From the NCBI RefSeq assembly GCF_015500075.1, contig NZ_CP045496.1, positions 1,302,001-1,366,000 of the forward strand: a DNA stretch of 64,000 bases, read 5' to 3'. Source of the stretch: Mesorhizobium sp. INR15 (lineage in GTDB: Bacteria; Pseudomonadota; Alphaproteobacteria; Rhizobiales; Rhizobiaceae). The stretch's first letter is position 1, and each line of letters begins with the position of its first letter. Of the stretch, positions 16,665 through 26,300 are shown one piece after another. The notes under the pieces were generated by a model. It saw only the letters and a program-made list of their open reading frames with translations. It did no database searches and had not been told where the DNA came from. The translations under genes were made by a program, and so were the position numbers.

Positions 16665-18239
16665 ATGAACAAGATTTCGATGACCCGGCGTGCTTTCGTC
16701 ACCTCCGCCAGCGCCGCTGGCCTGGTCGGCGTCTCCGGTCTGGCGATGCCCTACTATTCCCGCGCCAACCAGCGTCCGGCTTTCACACACGGCGTACAGG
16801 CCGGCGACGTCGATGCCACCAGCGGTGTGATCTGGACGCGCACGGACCGTCCGTCGCGTGTCATGTTCGAGATATCGTCGACAGAGAATTTCGCCAACGC
16901 CACCCGGCTTGCACCGCTCGATACGTCGCCGGCCAGCGATTACACGGTCAAGCGGCTCATCACCGAACTCGCTTCCGACCAGGACATCTTCTATCGCATG
17001 ACGGCGGCCGATCTCGCCGATATCAACACGGTGTCCGAGCCGATCGTCGGGCGCTTCAGGACGGCGCCAGCTTCGAAGCGTGACATCCGCTTCGCGTGGT
17101 CCGGCGATACGGCGGGCCAGGGCTGGGGCATCGACGAGACCGGCATGAAGACCTATTCCACCATCGGCAAGCACACGCCGGATTTCTTCCTGCATTCGGG
17201 CGACACCATCTATGCCGACGGCGCCATGAAGGATGAAGTCGACCTTCCCGGCGGCGGCAAGTGGAAGAACGTCGTGCTCATCGACGGCAAGCGCAAGGTC
17301 GCCGAGACGCTCGACGAATACCGCGACCAGTGGAAATACAACATGATGGACAGGAACGTGCTGGGTCTCAGCGCGATCTGCCCGACCTTCTACCAATGGG
17401 ACGACCATGAGGTGCTGAACAACTGGTCGGATTCGAAGGACCTGACCGCCGACAGCCGTTACAGCGAGAAATCCATCCATGTTCTGGCGGCGCGTGCGGC
17501 GCGCGCTTTCCACGAGATGACGACGATCCGCTACGAGCCGTCAGAGCCCGGGCGCGTCTATCGAAAGATCGCCTACGGGCCGCTGCTCGACGTGTTTTTC
17601 CTCGACATGCGCTCCTATCGCGGCCCCAACGGTCCCGACATGCAGGAGACGATGACGCCACATTCGCGCATGCTCGGCGAGCAGCAGACGAAATGGCTGA
17701 AGCGTGAACTGGCGAACTCCAAGGCGACATGGAAGATCATCGCCGCCGACATGCCGCTTGGCCTCGTCGTTTGGGACGACGGCGCCAAGAAGGTCGGGGC
17801 GGAAGCCGTCAGCAATGGCGACAATGGCCTGCCGAAGGGCCGCGAACTCGAGATCGCCGACCTTTTGCGCTATATCAAGAATGCCGGCATCACCAACACG
17901 GTCTGGCTCACCGCCGACGTGCATTACACCGCCGCGCATTACTACAACCCCGACAAGGCGCAGTTCCAGGATTTCAATCCGTTCTGGGAATTCGTCTCCG
18001 GGCCGATCCATGCCGGCACGTTCGGCCCGAACGATTTCGACATGACGTTTGGTCCGGAACTGAAGTTCATCAAGGCGCCGAACGTCGAACAGGGCCAGAA
18101 CCTGCCGCCGTCGGCTGGCCTGCAGTTCTTCGGGCTCGTCGATATCCAGGGCGCCACCGAACAGCTGACGGTGCGGCTGATGGACCGCGACGACAACGAG
18201 CTCTACAAGGTCACGCTTGATCCGGTGCGGTCGGCTTGA
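16665..18239 (+). CDS. phoD: Alkaline phosphatase D (PhoD family), Tat-exported
   Basis: Periplasmic phosphodiesterase/phosphatase of 524 residues. The N-terminus MNKISMTRRAFVTSASAAGL has a twin-arginine (TRRAF) Tat signal. The N-terminal Fn3-like domain (TSGVIWTRTDRP) precedes the metal-binding catalytic domain: WSGDTAGQG, SGDTIYADG, FYQWDDHEVLNNW and LTADVHYTAAHYY supply the Asp, His and Asn ligands for Fe/Ca. The ATG at 16665 has AGGAGA 5-10 nt upstream. Typically phosphate-starvation induced; no clear Pho box was found by eye. Confidence 0.93.
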   Translation: MNKISMTRRAFVTSASAAGLVGVSGLAMPYYSRANQRPAFTHGVQAGDVDATSGVIWTRTDRPSRVMFEISSTENFANATRLAPLDTSPASDYTVKRLITELASDQDIFYRMTAADLADINTVSEPIVGRFRTAPASKRDIRFAWSGDTAGQGWGIDETGMKTYSTIGKHTPDFFLHSGDTIYADGAMKDEVDLPGGGKWKNVVLIDGKRKVAETLDEYRDQWKYNMMDRNVLGLSAICPTFYQWDDHEVLNNWSDSKDLTADSRYSEKSIHVLAARAARAFHEMTTIRYEPSEPGRVYRKIAYGPLLDVFFLDMRSYRGPNGPDMQETMTPHSRMLGEQQTKWLKRELANSKATWKIIAADMPLGLVVWDDGAKKVGAEAVSNGDNGLPKGRELEIADLLRYIKNAGITNTVWLTADVHYTAAHYYNPDKAQFQDFNPFWEFVSGPIHAGTFGPNDFDMTFGPELKFIKAPNVEQGQNLPPSAGLQFFGLVDIQGATEQLTVRLMDRDDNELYKVTLDPVRSA

Positions 18240-18262
18240 TGCGGCGCCCGTGAGGGAGAAGC

Positions 18263-18544
18263 TCAGTCCGGATAGCAGACCATCGGAATGTTCGGCCACA
18301 CGGCGGTTTCGCAGTTGGCGGTCACCTGCCTCTGCTTGAAAGCGGTGCTGACCGGTCCGGTCACCATGGGGTCAACGCCGTCCGGTGCATCGGCGAACGC
18401 CTGCTCGGCGGTCTGCGTGTCCGACTGGACAGCGGCGCGCGTCTCCTTGAACCCAGCGGCCGACTGGGCGGCGCCGGCTGCCAGCAGCACGGCGAGTGCG
18501 GCATATGCGAGGATCGGCCTAATTCTGACGGCTTTATCGGTCAT
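18263..18544 (-). CDS. Small secreted protein of unknown function
   Basis: 93 residues from the ATG at 18544: MTDKAVRIRP, a hydrophobic signal segment ending near AAGAAQSAA, then a short acidic region and two cysteines close to the C-terminus (ANCETAVWP, PMVCYPD). Convergent with phoD. The C-terminal pattern of Cys, Trp-Pro and Cys-Tyr resembles small rhizobial secreted proteins, but no family was recognised. A longer open frame to 18598 has no supporting ribosome-binding site. Confidence 0.6.
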   Translation of the reverse strand: MTDKAVRIRPILAYAALAVLLAAGAAQSAAGFKETRAAVQSDTQTAEQAFADAPDGVDPMVTGPVSTAFKQRQVTANCETAVWPNIPMVCYPD

Positions 18545-18740
18545 GACGTTCGAACTGCCCGGGCCTCGAAAGGTTCCCGCCTTGGTTAACAGAATCATTT
18601 CACATGCGGACCATTAAGATTTGATGAGTATTTGGTGTCGCGCTTCCTCTTTCGCAATTGCGAAAAACCCTGTATGAGCCGCGCAACCGAAAGAGGCGGC
18701 GCCCTTGGCCTGCTGCCTGCAACGCTCCCGAGACCAGAAC

Positions 18741-20570
18741 ATGAAACTCCGTAATATCGCGATTATCGCGCACGTCGACCATGGAAAAACCACCCTCGTC
18801 GACCAATTGCTCCGGCAATCCGGCTCGTTCCGAGACAACCAGCGCGTCGCCGAGCGCGCCATGGATTCCAACGATCTCGAAAAGGAACGCGGCATCACCA
18901 TCCTGGCCAAGGCGACTTCGGTCGACTGGAAGGATACGCGCATCAACATCGTCGACACCCCCGGCCACGCCGATTTCGGCGGCGAAGTCGAGCGTATCCT
19001 GTCGATGGTGGATTCGGCCATCGTGCTGGTCGACGCCGCCGAAGGCCCGATGCCGCAGACCAAATTCGTGGTCGGCAAGGCGCTCAAGGTTGGCCTGAAG
19101 CCGATCGTCGTCATCAACAAGATCGACCGCCCGGATGCCCGGCATGTCGAGGTGGTCAACGAGGTGTTCGACCTGTTCGCCGCGCTGGATGCCACCGACG
19201 ATCAGCTCGATTTCCCGATCCTCTACGGTTCGGGCCGCGACGGCTGGGTTTCCGAGAACCCCGAAGGTCCGAAGGATCAGCAGCTTGGGCCGCTGTTCGA
19301 CCTCATCGTCAAGCATGTGCCGGCGCCGACCGTTCATCCCGGCCCGTTCCGCATGATCGGCACCATTCTGGAAGCCAACCCCTTCCTTGGCCGCATCATC
19401 ACCGGCCGCATCGAGAGCGGCACGCTGAAGTCGAACCAGGCGGTCAAGGTGCTGCACAATGACGGCACGCAGATCGAAACCGGCCGTATCTCCAAGATCC
19501 TCGCTTTCCGTGGCCTCGAGCGCCAGCCGATCGAAGAAGCGCAGGCGGGCGACATCGTCGCCATTGCCGGCCTGTCGAAAGGCACCGTCGCCGACACGTT
19601 CTGCGATCTGGCGGTGACCGAAGCGCTGCATGCGCAGCCGATCGATCCGCCGACCGTGACCATGTCCTTCCTCGTCAATGACAGCCCGCTGGCCGGCACC
19701 GAGGGCGACAAGGTGACCAGCCGCGTCATCCGCGACCGCCTGCTGCGCGAAGCAGAAGGCAATGTCGCGCTGAAGATCGAGGAATCGCCTGACAAGGATT
19801 CGTTCTTCGTCTCCGGCCGCGGCGAATTGCAGCTGGCCGTTCTGATCGAGACGATGCGCCGCGAAGGTTTTGAAATCGCCGTGTCGCGCCCGCGCGTCGT
19901 CATGCAGAAGGGCGAGAACGGCGAGTTGCTGGAGCCGGTCGAGGAAGTCGTCATCGACGTCGACGAGGAGCATGCCGGCGTCGTCGTGCAGAAGATGTCG
20001 GAGCGCAAGGCCGAAATGGTCGAGCTGCGCCCTTCCGGCGGCAATCGCCAGCGCATCGTCTTCCACGCCCCGACGCGCGGCCTGATCGGCTACCAGTCGG
20101 AACTGTTGACCGACACGCGCGGCACCGCCGTGATGAACCGTCTGTTCCATGCCTATGAGCCCTACAAGGGCGAATTGCCGGGCCGCACCAATGGCGTGCT
20201 GATTTCCAATGAGCAGGGCGAAGCGGTGGCCTATGCAATGTGGAACCTGGAAGATCGCGGCCCGATGGTCATCGATCCGGGCGTCAAGGTCTATCAAGGC
20301 ATGATCATCGGCATCCATTCCCGTGACAACGACCTTGAAGTGAACGTGCTCAAGGGCAAGAAGCTGACCAACATCCGCGCCGCCGGCAAGGACGAGGCCG
20401 TCAAGCTGACCCCGCCGATCCGCATGACGCTGGAGAAGGCCTTGGCCTGGATCCAGGACGACGAGCTGGTCGAGGTGACACCGAAGACCATTCGGCTGCG
20501 CAAGCTCTATCTCGACCCGAACGAGCGCAAGCGGTTTGAGAAGTCGGCCAAGGTGGTCGGCGCGGCGTAA
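18741..20570 (+). CDS. typA: Ribosome-associated GTPase TypA/BipA
   Basis: Translational GTPase of 609 residues that binds the 70S ribosome and aids 50S assembly under stress or cold. G motifs: G1 AHVDHGKTT (10-18), G2 ERGIT, G3 DTPGHADFGGEVER, G4 NKIDRPDAR. EF-G-like domains III and V follow, then the BipA-specific C-terminal domain (GVKVYQGMIIGIHSRDNDLE). The ATG at 18741 directly precedes MKLRNIAIIAH, the usual start; the upstream frame is not needed. Confidence 0.97.
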   Translation: MKLRNIAIIAHVDHGKTTLVDQLLRQSGSFRDNQRVAERAMDSNDLEKERGITILAKATSVDWKDTRINIVDTPGHADFGGEVERILSMVDSAIVLVDAAEGPMPQTKFVVGKALKVGLKPIVVINKIDRPDARHVEVVNEVFDLFAALDATDDQLDFPILYGSGRDGWVSENPEGPKDQQLGPLFDLIVKHVPAPTVHPGPFRMIGTILEANPFLGRIITGRIESGTLKSNQAVKVLHNDGTQIETGRISKILAFRGLERQPIEEAQAGDIVAIAGLSKGTVADTFCDLAVTEALHAQPIDPPTVTMSFLVNDSPLAGTEGDKVTSRVIRDRLLREAEGNVALKIEESPDKDSFFVSGRGELQLAVLIETMRREGFEIAVSRPRVVMQKGENGELLEPVEEVVIDVDEEHAGVVVQKMSERKAEMVELRPSGGNRQRIVFHAPTRGLIGYQSELLTDTRGTAVMNRLFHAYEPYKGELPGRTNGVLISNEQGEAVAYAMWNLEDRGPMVIDPGVKVYQGMIIGIHSRDNDLEVNVLKGKKLTNIRAAGKDEAVKLTPPIRMTLEKALAWIQDDELVEVTPKTIRLRKLYLDPNERKRFEKSAKVVGAA

Positions 20571-20596
20571 CCGCCTGCGTCACCGAAACGAATATG

Positions 20597-20627
20597 AGGA
20601 AGGGGAGCACATGGTGCTCCCCTTCCT
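20597..20627. terminator. Strong hairpin between convergent typA and DUF1062 genes
   Basis: A perfect 14-bp inverted repeat, AGGAAGGGGAGCAC, with a 3-nt loop (ATG), lies just after the typA stop and five bases before the stop of the opposing gene. It can serve as a bidirectional terminator, although the following GCTTTC is a weak T-tract. Confidence 0.7.
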
Positions 20628-20631
20628 GCTT

Positions 20632-21258
20632 TCAGCCCCCGGCAGCCGCGATGATGTCTTCCCGGTCGGGTTCGCTGGCAAGGTCGATGCGGATCATTGT
20701 GCCGTGCCGCGACGGCTTGCGCAGAGCCCTCGCTCCATCCGGGGTGACGACGAGCCGCCGTCGCTCCTCCAACGCCTGCAGCCTTGATCGCGAAATGCTG
20801 AGTTCGTTGGCGAGCAGGCGGTCGAGCCGCAACGATATCGGCATTTCCATTTCAAGGTGCAGCTCCAGCACAGCGGTGTCTTCCGGCCTGCCGCCGGAAA
20901 TCCGCTTGTGGACGCTGACATCGGGAAATTCCTCGACATGCGTCTGGCTGCTTCGCAGCGCGACGGCATCGAAGGCATAACGGCGCGCCAACGCAGGATC
21001 GTTGCTTTCAAACGCCTGCAGCAAGTCGGGTTCGGTGTCGCGACGGTTGCGCCGCTCCAGAATGGCGAAGTTCCAGGAATTGTCGCAGTCGATGCAGCGG
21101 TAGATCAGCCACACGTCGATGCGTTTGCCGTTGGCGTTGACGCGGAATTTCCAGCTGCAACGAGAGGCTCTCAGGCCGCCGCAGCGATTGCAGTTGATAT
21201 GAGGTTGAGGTGCTGATTTGGGCGTGATTGCCCAGCGGATTCGCAAAAGTCCAGACAT
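20632..21258 (-). CDS. DUF1062 domain protein
   Basis: 208 residues. Two CxxC pairs near the N-terminus (INCNRCGG, YRCIDCDNSW) suggest a zinc ribbon, followed by AILERRNRRD and a long region ending with a basic helix resembling an S4-like RNA-binding stretch (ISLRLDRLLANELSISRSRL). This is the DUF1062 architecture; members are of unknown function, and RNA or DNA binding is inferred only. A terminator-like hairpin stands just before the start codon. Confidence 0.87.
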   Translation of the reverse strand: MSGLLRIRWAITPKSAPQPHINCNRCGGLRASRCSWKFRVNANGKRIDVWLIYRCIDCDNSWNFAILERRNRRDTEPDLLQAFESNDPALARRYAFDAVALRSSQTHVEEFPDVSVHKRISGGRPEDTAVLELHLEMEMPISLRLDRLLANELSISRSRLQALEERRRLVVTPDGARALRKPSRHGTMIRIDLASEPDREDIIAAAGG

Positions 21259-21262
21259 GCCG

Positions 21263-21284
21263 AAAAAGCCTTCCCGTCGGGAAG
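21263..21284 (-). terminator. Terminator-like hairpin immediately upstream of the DUF1062 start
   Basis: On the minus strand CTTCCC-GAC-GGGAAG (21270-21284) is followed by GC and TTTTT (21263-21267), ending four bases before the DUF1062 ATG. It has the form of an intrinsic terminator. It could end transcripts from the broken desulfhydrase or act as an attenuator in the DUF1062 leader. Confidence 0.45.
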
Positions 21285-21774
21285 TTCAACAGAGCGGCGA
21301 TGTCGAGGTGCCCATACAGGCGCGGCGTGGCGGATAAACTGCGGTGGTGGAAAGTCAGGCGACGCGGGCAATGGCGCGCGACGGCGGTTCAGCAGTGCCA
21401 AACCGGTCTCGAACCGCCACCCTGTGGAACACGTGAAATGAAGCAGGCGCTGCAGAAGCCGCGCCTTGCATTGTGTCGGGGGAGTTGACGAGACCAGCGA
21501 TTACGTGGGCAAAGTGGTATCCAGAGCTGGGAATATGCTGCCTTCTATCCGTCCTCCAGCGAAACGGCAAGAGAAGCAGGTGGCAGCCATTGTGGCGCTG
21601 CTGCCGACCATCATAGACTTGGCTTCGGTGACCGTGATCGGCCGGGTCGAACTGACCGCGACTATGGCCGTGGTCCTGGTCGCCATCGATCTCACCTGGG
21701 TGCTTGCCGCCTCGCAGGCGTAGCAGCTGATATTCAATGGATGTAAGCAACGAGTGGATAAGATCCGCCTCTTG
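21285..21774. other. Intergenic region without a recognisable gene, possible rearrangement scar
   Basis: About 490 bases between DUF1062 and the truncated desulfhydrase. Open frames exist (for example 21466-21723 on the plus strand, hydrophobic in its second half) but none has a ribosome-binding site, a family pattern or a compositional signature that I trust. The segment replaces the missing 3' third of the desulfhydrase gene, so it may be inserted or rearranged DNA. No inverted repeats or transposase remains were identified. Confidence 0.5.
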
Positions 21775-22533
21775 TCACCCATCCGTGAGCGTCGCGCGAG
21801 CGAGATCAAGCGTGGTTCGCCGCGCGTCCTCGGCCTCGGCGGAGATAGTGAAGGAGCGGACCTTGGCCGGGTCCATACGCAACGCCGCGAAGCCGGCGGC
21901 GAGGCCGGCATGCGTGCCGGCGCTTCCGTTGGGGATGACGATGCGGGCAAATCCGCCTGGCACGGCTTTCTCCTGCTCGGCGACCTCGCGAGCACAAATG
22001 GCATAGCCGAGGCAGCCGACAGGCGACGAACCACCCAAGCCAACCACGTAGGAGCGGCGACCCTCCGCCTTCAGCGCTGTGGCCCGCTCCTTGGCGAAGG
22101 TCAAGGCATTCGCAGTCGCTGGAAGCTCATGGACTTTGGCCCCGAGGATGCCGTCCAGCAGGATGTTGCCGTTTCGCCGATATTCCTCGTCGTCACGCGG
22201 CACCACGCGGGTCAGCACCAACTCGCATGATAGTCCGGCGCGGGCAGCAGCGGCGGCACTAAGCCGGCCATGGTTCGATTGGATTCCGCCCGTCGTGATG
22301 AAGGTGTCGCACCGCTGAGCCAGCGCATCGCCCATCAGGAACTCGAGCTTGCGCAGCTTGTTGCCGCCGCCGCCCAATCCCATCAGATCATCGCGCTTGA
22401 CGAACAAGCGCACGCCTTTAAGGACCTCGCCAATCTCCTGCTCCAGGCGGTGCAGCCGTTGGATTGGCGTAGGCCCTTCAAGCAGCGAAAATCGCGCAAA
22501 CTCATCCAGCCCGGGCAATTGTCGAGTCTCCAA
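21775..22533 (-). pseudogene. D-cysteine desulfhydrase family gene, 3' truncated
   Basis: 252 residues of a fold-type II PLP enzyme related to D-cysteine desulfhydrase and ACC deaminase. The start LPGLDEFARFSLLEGPTPIQ, the PLP-lysine region LFVKRDDLMG...GGNKLRKLEFL, TTGGIQSNHGRLSAAAAA and VIPNGSAGTHAGLAAG are intact. The protein stops right after LDLARATL, whereas family members continue for about 80 residues with the ARTEG and final TGG segments that shape the cofactor site. No match to that segment was found downstream in any frame, so the gene is probably inactive. Confidence 0.72.
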
Positions 22534-22663
22534 TTTGGTACGCCTTTCTGAAAATCAAGCCCACCGCCTCGAAAGAAGTCTGCTTTCCCTCCGGAGGCAT
22601 GGACCCTTAGGAATTCCGCAATGTCGTCTAGTGCCACCCGCCTGAAGTCTCTACCGTCATGAT

Positions 22664-23227
22664 TCACCGCGCCATCGCATGGTATTCAGGGTTTGGCCGC
22701 ATGTCGATTGCCGCCGCCACGCGGTTCGACATGTTGAAGAAGGCGGCGGTCGAAGCGATGTCCCAGATGTCACGATCGGTAAAACCGGCCTGGCGAAGTG
22801 CCGCCCGGTCGGCCTCGACGATTTTTGCCGGCGCCTCGGTCAGCTTGACGGCGAATTCGAGCATCGCGGTCTGTTTTGACGAAAGCTCGGCGGCGCGGAA
22901 ATTCATCACCATCATTTCGCCGAACGAAGGATCCCCCGACAGCTGCCGTACCGCCGCGCCGTGGGCGGTCAGGCAGTAGTAGCAATGGTTGATGGAGGAG
23001 ACGGCGACCGCGATCATCTCGCGTTCCAGCTTCGACAGGGCCGATTCGCCGAGCATCAAATCATTGTACATATCGGTGAAGGCACGCAGTTTCTTGTCGT
23101 CGAAAGCGTAGGCGCGCAACACGTTGGGAACGAGCCCGAGCTTCTCCTCGCATTTGGCGAAATAGGCTTTCGTCGCGTCGCCCAGCTCTCCTGAAGCGAG
23201 GTCAAGCGCGGTGATTTTGCCGGTCAT
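22664..23227 (-). CDS. AhpD-like peroxidase-related protein (carboxymuconolactone decarboxylase fold)
   Basis: 187 residues. The AhpD-type redox site HCYYCLTAHG lies near 90-100 (two Cys two residues apart plus His), within an all-helical fold; FAVKLTEAPAKIVEADRAAL and DIWDIASTAAFFNMSNRVA match the peroxidase-related enzyme subfamily. Likely reduces hydroperoxides with a thiol donor. The ATG at 23227 has GAGGAG about 9 nt before it; a longer frame to 23293 lacks this. It is divergent from gdh, 137 bases apart. Confidence 0.88.
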   Translation of the reverse strand: MTGKITALDLASGELGDATKAYFAKCEEKLGLVPNVLRAYAFDDKKLRAFTDMYNDLMLGESALSKLEREMIAVAVSSINHCYYCLTAHGAAVRQLSGDPSFGEMMVMNFRAAELSSKQTAMLEFAVKLTEAPAKIVEADRAALRQAGFTDRDIWDIASTAAFFNMSNRVAAAIDMRPNPEYHAMAR

Positions 23228-23364
23228 GGATAGATTCTCCTCGTTGGCCGAAAATTTGGCGATGAATTCCGATATTTCTTTGCAAGCCGTCAAACCTTTG
23301 TCGCCAAATACCGGTCATCTGCTACGATAGTCACAAAAGCATGTGACGGGAGGGAATTAGCGTC

Positions 23365-26300
23365 ATGGCCAGCCTGAAATCCGCAAACGGCCCCAAAAAA
23401 ACCAGCAAGACAAACGGGGGCGCGGCAAAAGGGGGCGAAAAGCCGGGAAGTCTCGCGGACTACCTGCTTGCCCGTGCGCCGGCTGAAGATGTCGCCGCCT
23501 ATCAGGCCGCCGATCTCGAACGCGCCGCCGACCTCGCCGGCCAGGCTGTCGCCAAGCACAAGAAAGGCGACTGCGTCGTCGCCATCGATGTTGATTCGGG
23601 GGTCATGCGCGAAGGGCGGCCGATGACGGTCATCACCGTCGTCAACGACAACATGCCATTCCTGTTTGATTCCATCCTCGGCGAAATCACCGAGAGCGCC
23701 GGCGAGCCGCTGCTGGTCACCCACCCGGTGATCGTCGTCAAGCACGGCAAGAACGGCGTCGATGAAATCCTCGGCGATGGCGGCTTCGCCAAGGGCGAGC
23801 ACGGCTATGACAAGCTGAGCGTCATCCATGTCCATATCGGGCGCCTGTCGGCGGAACAGGCCGAGGCACTGGCCGGGCGGCTGAAGAAGCTGTTGAGTCA
23901 GGTGCGCGCCGCGGTCACCGACTGGAAGCCGATGCTGGCCCGCCTCGACCAGGCGATTTCGGAATTCCGCTACGCGCCGGTGCCGCTCGACAAGGCGCAT
24001 GTCACTGAAGCGATCGCCTTCCTCGAGTGGCTGCGCGACGACAATTTCACCTTCCTCGGCATGCGCGAGTTCAAATATACCGGCGGCGAGAAAAGCGGCA
24101 CGCTGGAGCGTGCCGACAAACCCGGGCTCGGCATCCTTTCCGATCCAGACGTGCTGGTGTTGCGGCGCGGTACCGAAGCGGTGACGACGACACCGGAAAT
24201 CCGCGCCTTCCTGCACGGACCAGAGCCCCTGATCGTCACCAAGGCCAACGCCAAGTCATCGGTGCATCGCCGCATCTATCTCGACTATATCGGGGTCAAG
24301 ACCTACACCGAGAAGGGCACGCTTTCGGGCGAGCTGCGCATGGTGGGCCTGTTCACCTCGACCGCTTACACGCGGTCGGTGATGAAGATCCCCTATCTGC
24401 GTTCGAAGGCCGAAACTATCATCGCCAAATCCGGCTTCAATGCCAGCGACCACTCCGGCAAGGCGCTGATCAATGTGCTGGAGAGCTATCCGCGCGACGA
24501 GCTGTTCCAGGTGCCGGTGCCGATTCTGCGCAAGCACGCCGAAGCGATCCTTGGGCTGATCGAAAGGCCGCGTGTCAGGGCGCTGGTGCGCGTCGACCAA
24601 TTCGACCGTTTCGTTTCGATCCTCGTCTTCGTACCGCGCGACCGCTATGACAGCGTCGTGCGCGAGAAGGTCGGCACTTACCTCAAGACCGTGTTCGAAG
24701 GCCGCTTGTCGGCTTACTATCCGGCGTTCCCGGAAGGCGGTCTGGCGCGCGTCCATTTCATCATTGGCCGTTCCGGCGGCAAGACGCCGAAGGTCGAGCA
24801 GGCAGCGATCGAGCAGGCGATCCGCGACATCGTGCGGACCTGGGAAGATGCGTTGCGTGAGACTGCGGCCGAAACCGGCGCGGATGCCGGGCTCACCGCC
24901 ATTGCGTCACGTTTTTCGGAAAGCTATCGCGACAGCTTCTCGCCTGAAGTGGCGCTGGTCGACGCCGGCCGCATCGCCAGGATCAGCGCCGCCAATCCGA
25001 TCGCCATCGATTATTACCGTCACGCCCACCAGAAGCCGCATCAGGCGGCGCTGAAAATCTATCACCATGGCAGTCCAGTGGCGCTGTCGCGGCGGGTTCC
25101 GGTACTGGAAAACATCGGCTTCCGCGTGATCAGCGAACGTACCTTCGAGGTCGGCGATGAGGCCGCCGGCAGCGATCAGCCTGGCATGATCAACAGCGAT
25201 CAGCCTGGCATGGTCTTCGTCCACGACATGGAGTTGGAGAACAGCTACGGCAAGCCGATCGAGCTTGGCGACGGCGGCGCGCTGTTCGAGGATGCGTTCC
25301 TCGCGGTCTGGCGCGGCGATGTCGACAATGACGGCTATAATGGTCTTGCCCAGACCGCCGGCCTGTGGTCGGGCGAGATCACCATCCTGCGCGCCTATGG
25401 CCGCTACCTGCAGCAGGCGGGCATTCCGCAAAGCCAGGACTTCATCGCCGCCGCGCTCAACCGCTATCCCGAGATCGCACGCGGCCTACATGCGCTGTTC
25501 ATAGCCCGGCTTGGGCCGACAGCCGAAGCCGAAGGCGTGGTGGCTGCCAAGCACCTCAAGGCCAAGATCAGGGATGCGCTGGAAGACGTCCCCAACATCG
25601 ATGACGACACCATCATTCGCCGCTACCTCAACCTGATCGAAGCCTCGCTGCGCACCAATCACTTCGTTGCCGATACGAAGGAGAAGGGCCAGTCGCTGGC
25701 GATCAAGCTCGATTCGCGTTCGGTCGACGGGTTGCCTGAGCCACGGCCATGGCGCGAGATCTTTGTCTATGGCTCCGAGGTCGAAGGCGTGCATCTGCGC
25801 TTTGGCCCGGTGGCGCGCGGCGGCCTGCGCTGGTCGGACCGTGCCCAGGATTACCGCACCGAGGTGCTTGGCCTGGTCAAGGCACAGCAGGTCAAGAATG
25901 CCGTCATCGTGCCGGTTGGCGCCAAGGGCGGCTTCTTCCCGAAGCGTCTGCCGGCGGGCGGTAGCCGCGACGCGATCTTCGAAGCCGGCACATCGGCCTA
26001 CAAGAACTATGTCTCCAGCCTGCTGTCGATCACCGACAATATCGGCATCGACAATGTCATTCCGCCGGCCGGCGTGGTGCGCCGCGACCAGGATGATCCC
26101 TATTTCGTCGTCGCCGCCGACAAGGGCACGGCGACCTTCTCCGACACCGCCAACGCCATCAGCGAGAATCACGGGTTCTGGCTCGACGATGCTTTCGCCA
26201 GCGGCGGTTCGGCGGGCTATGACCACAAGAAGATGGGCATCACCGCCAAGGGCGCCTGGGAAGCGGTCAAGCGGCATTTCCGAGAGATGAACCGCGACAT

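Noticed and set aside
18600..20318. 572-codon minus-strand open frame
   Set aside because: Antisense shadow of typA.
21466..21723. 85-codon plus-strand frame with a hydrophobic second half
   Set aside because: No ribosome-binding site, no family pattern; might be chance in rearranged DNA.
25170..25217. 24-bp tandem repeat as a programmed or regulatory site
   Set aside because: It is in frame within a long conserved enzyme; slippage is the simpler reading, so it is kept only as a low-interest variant.
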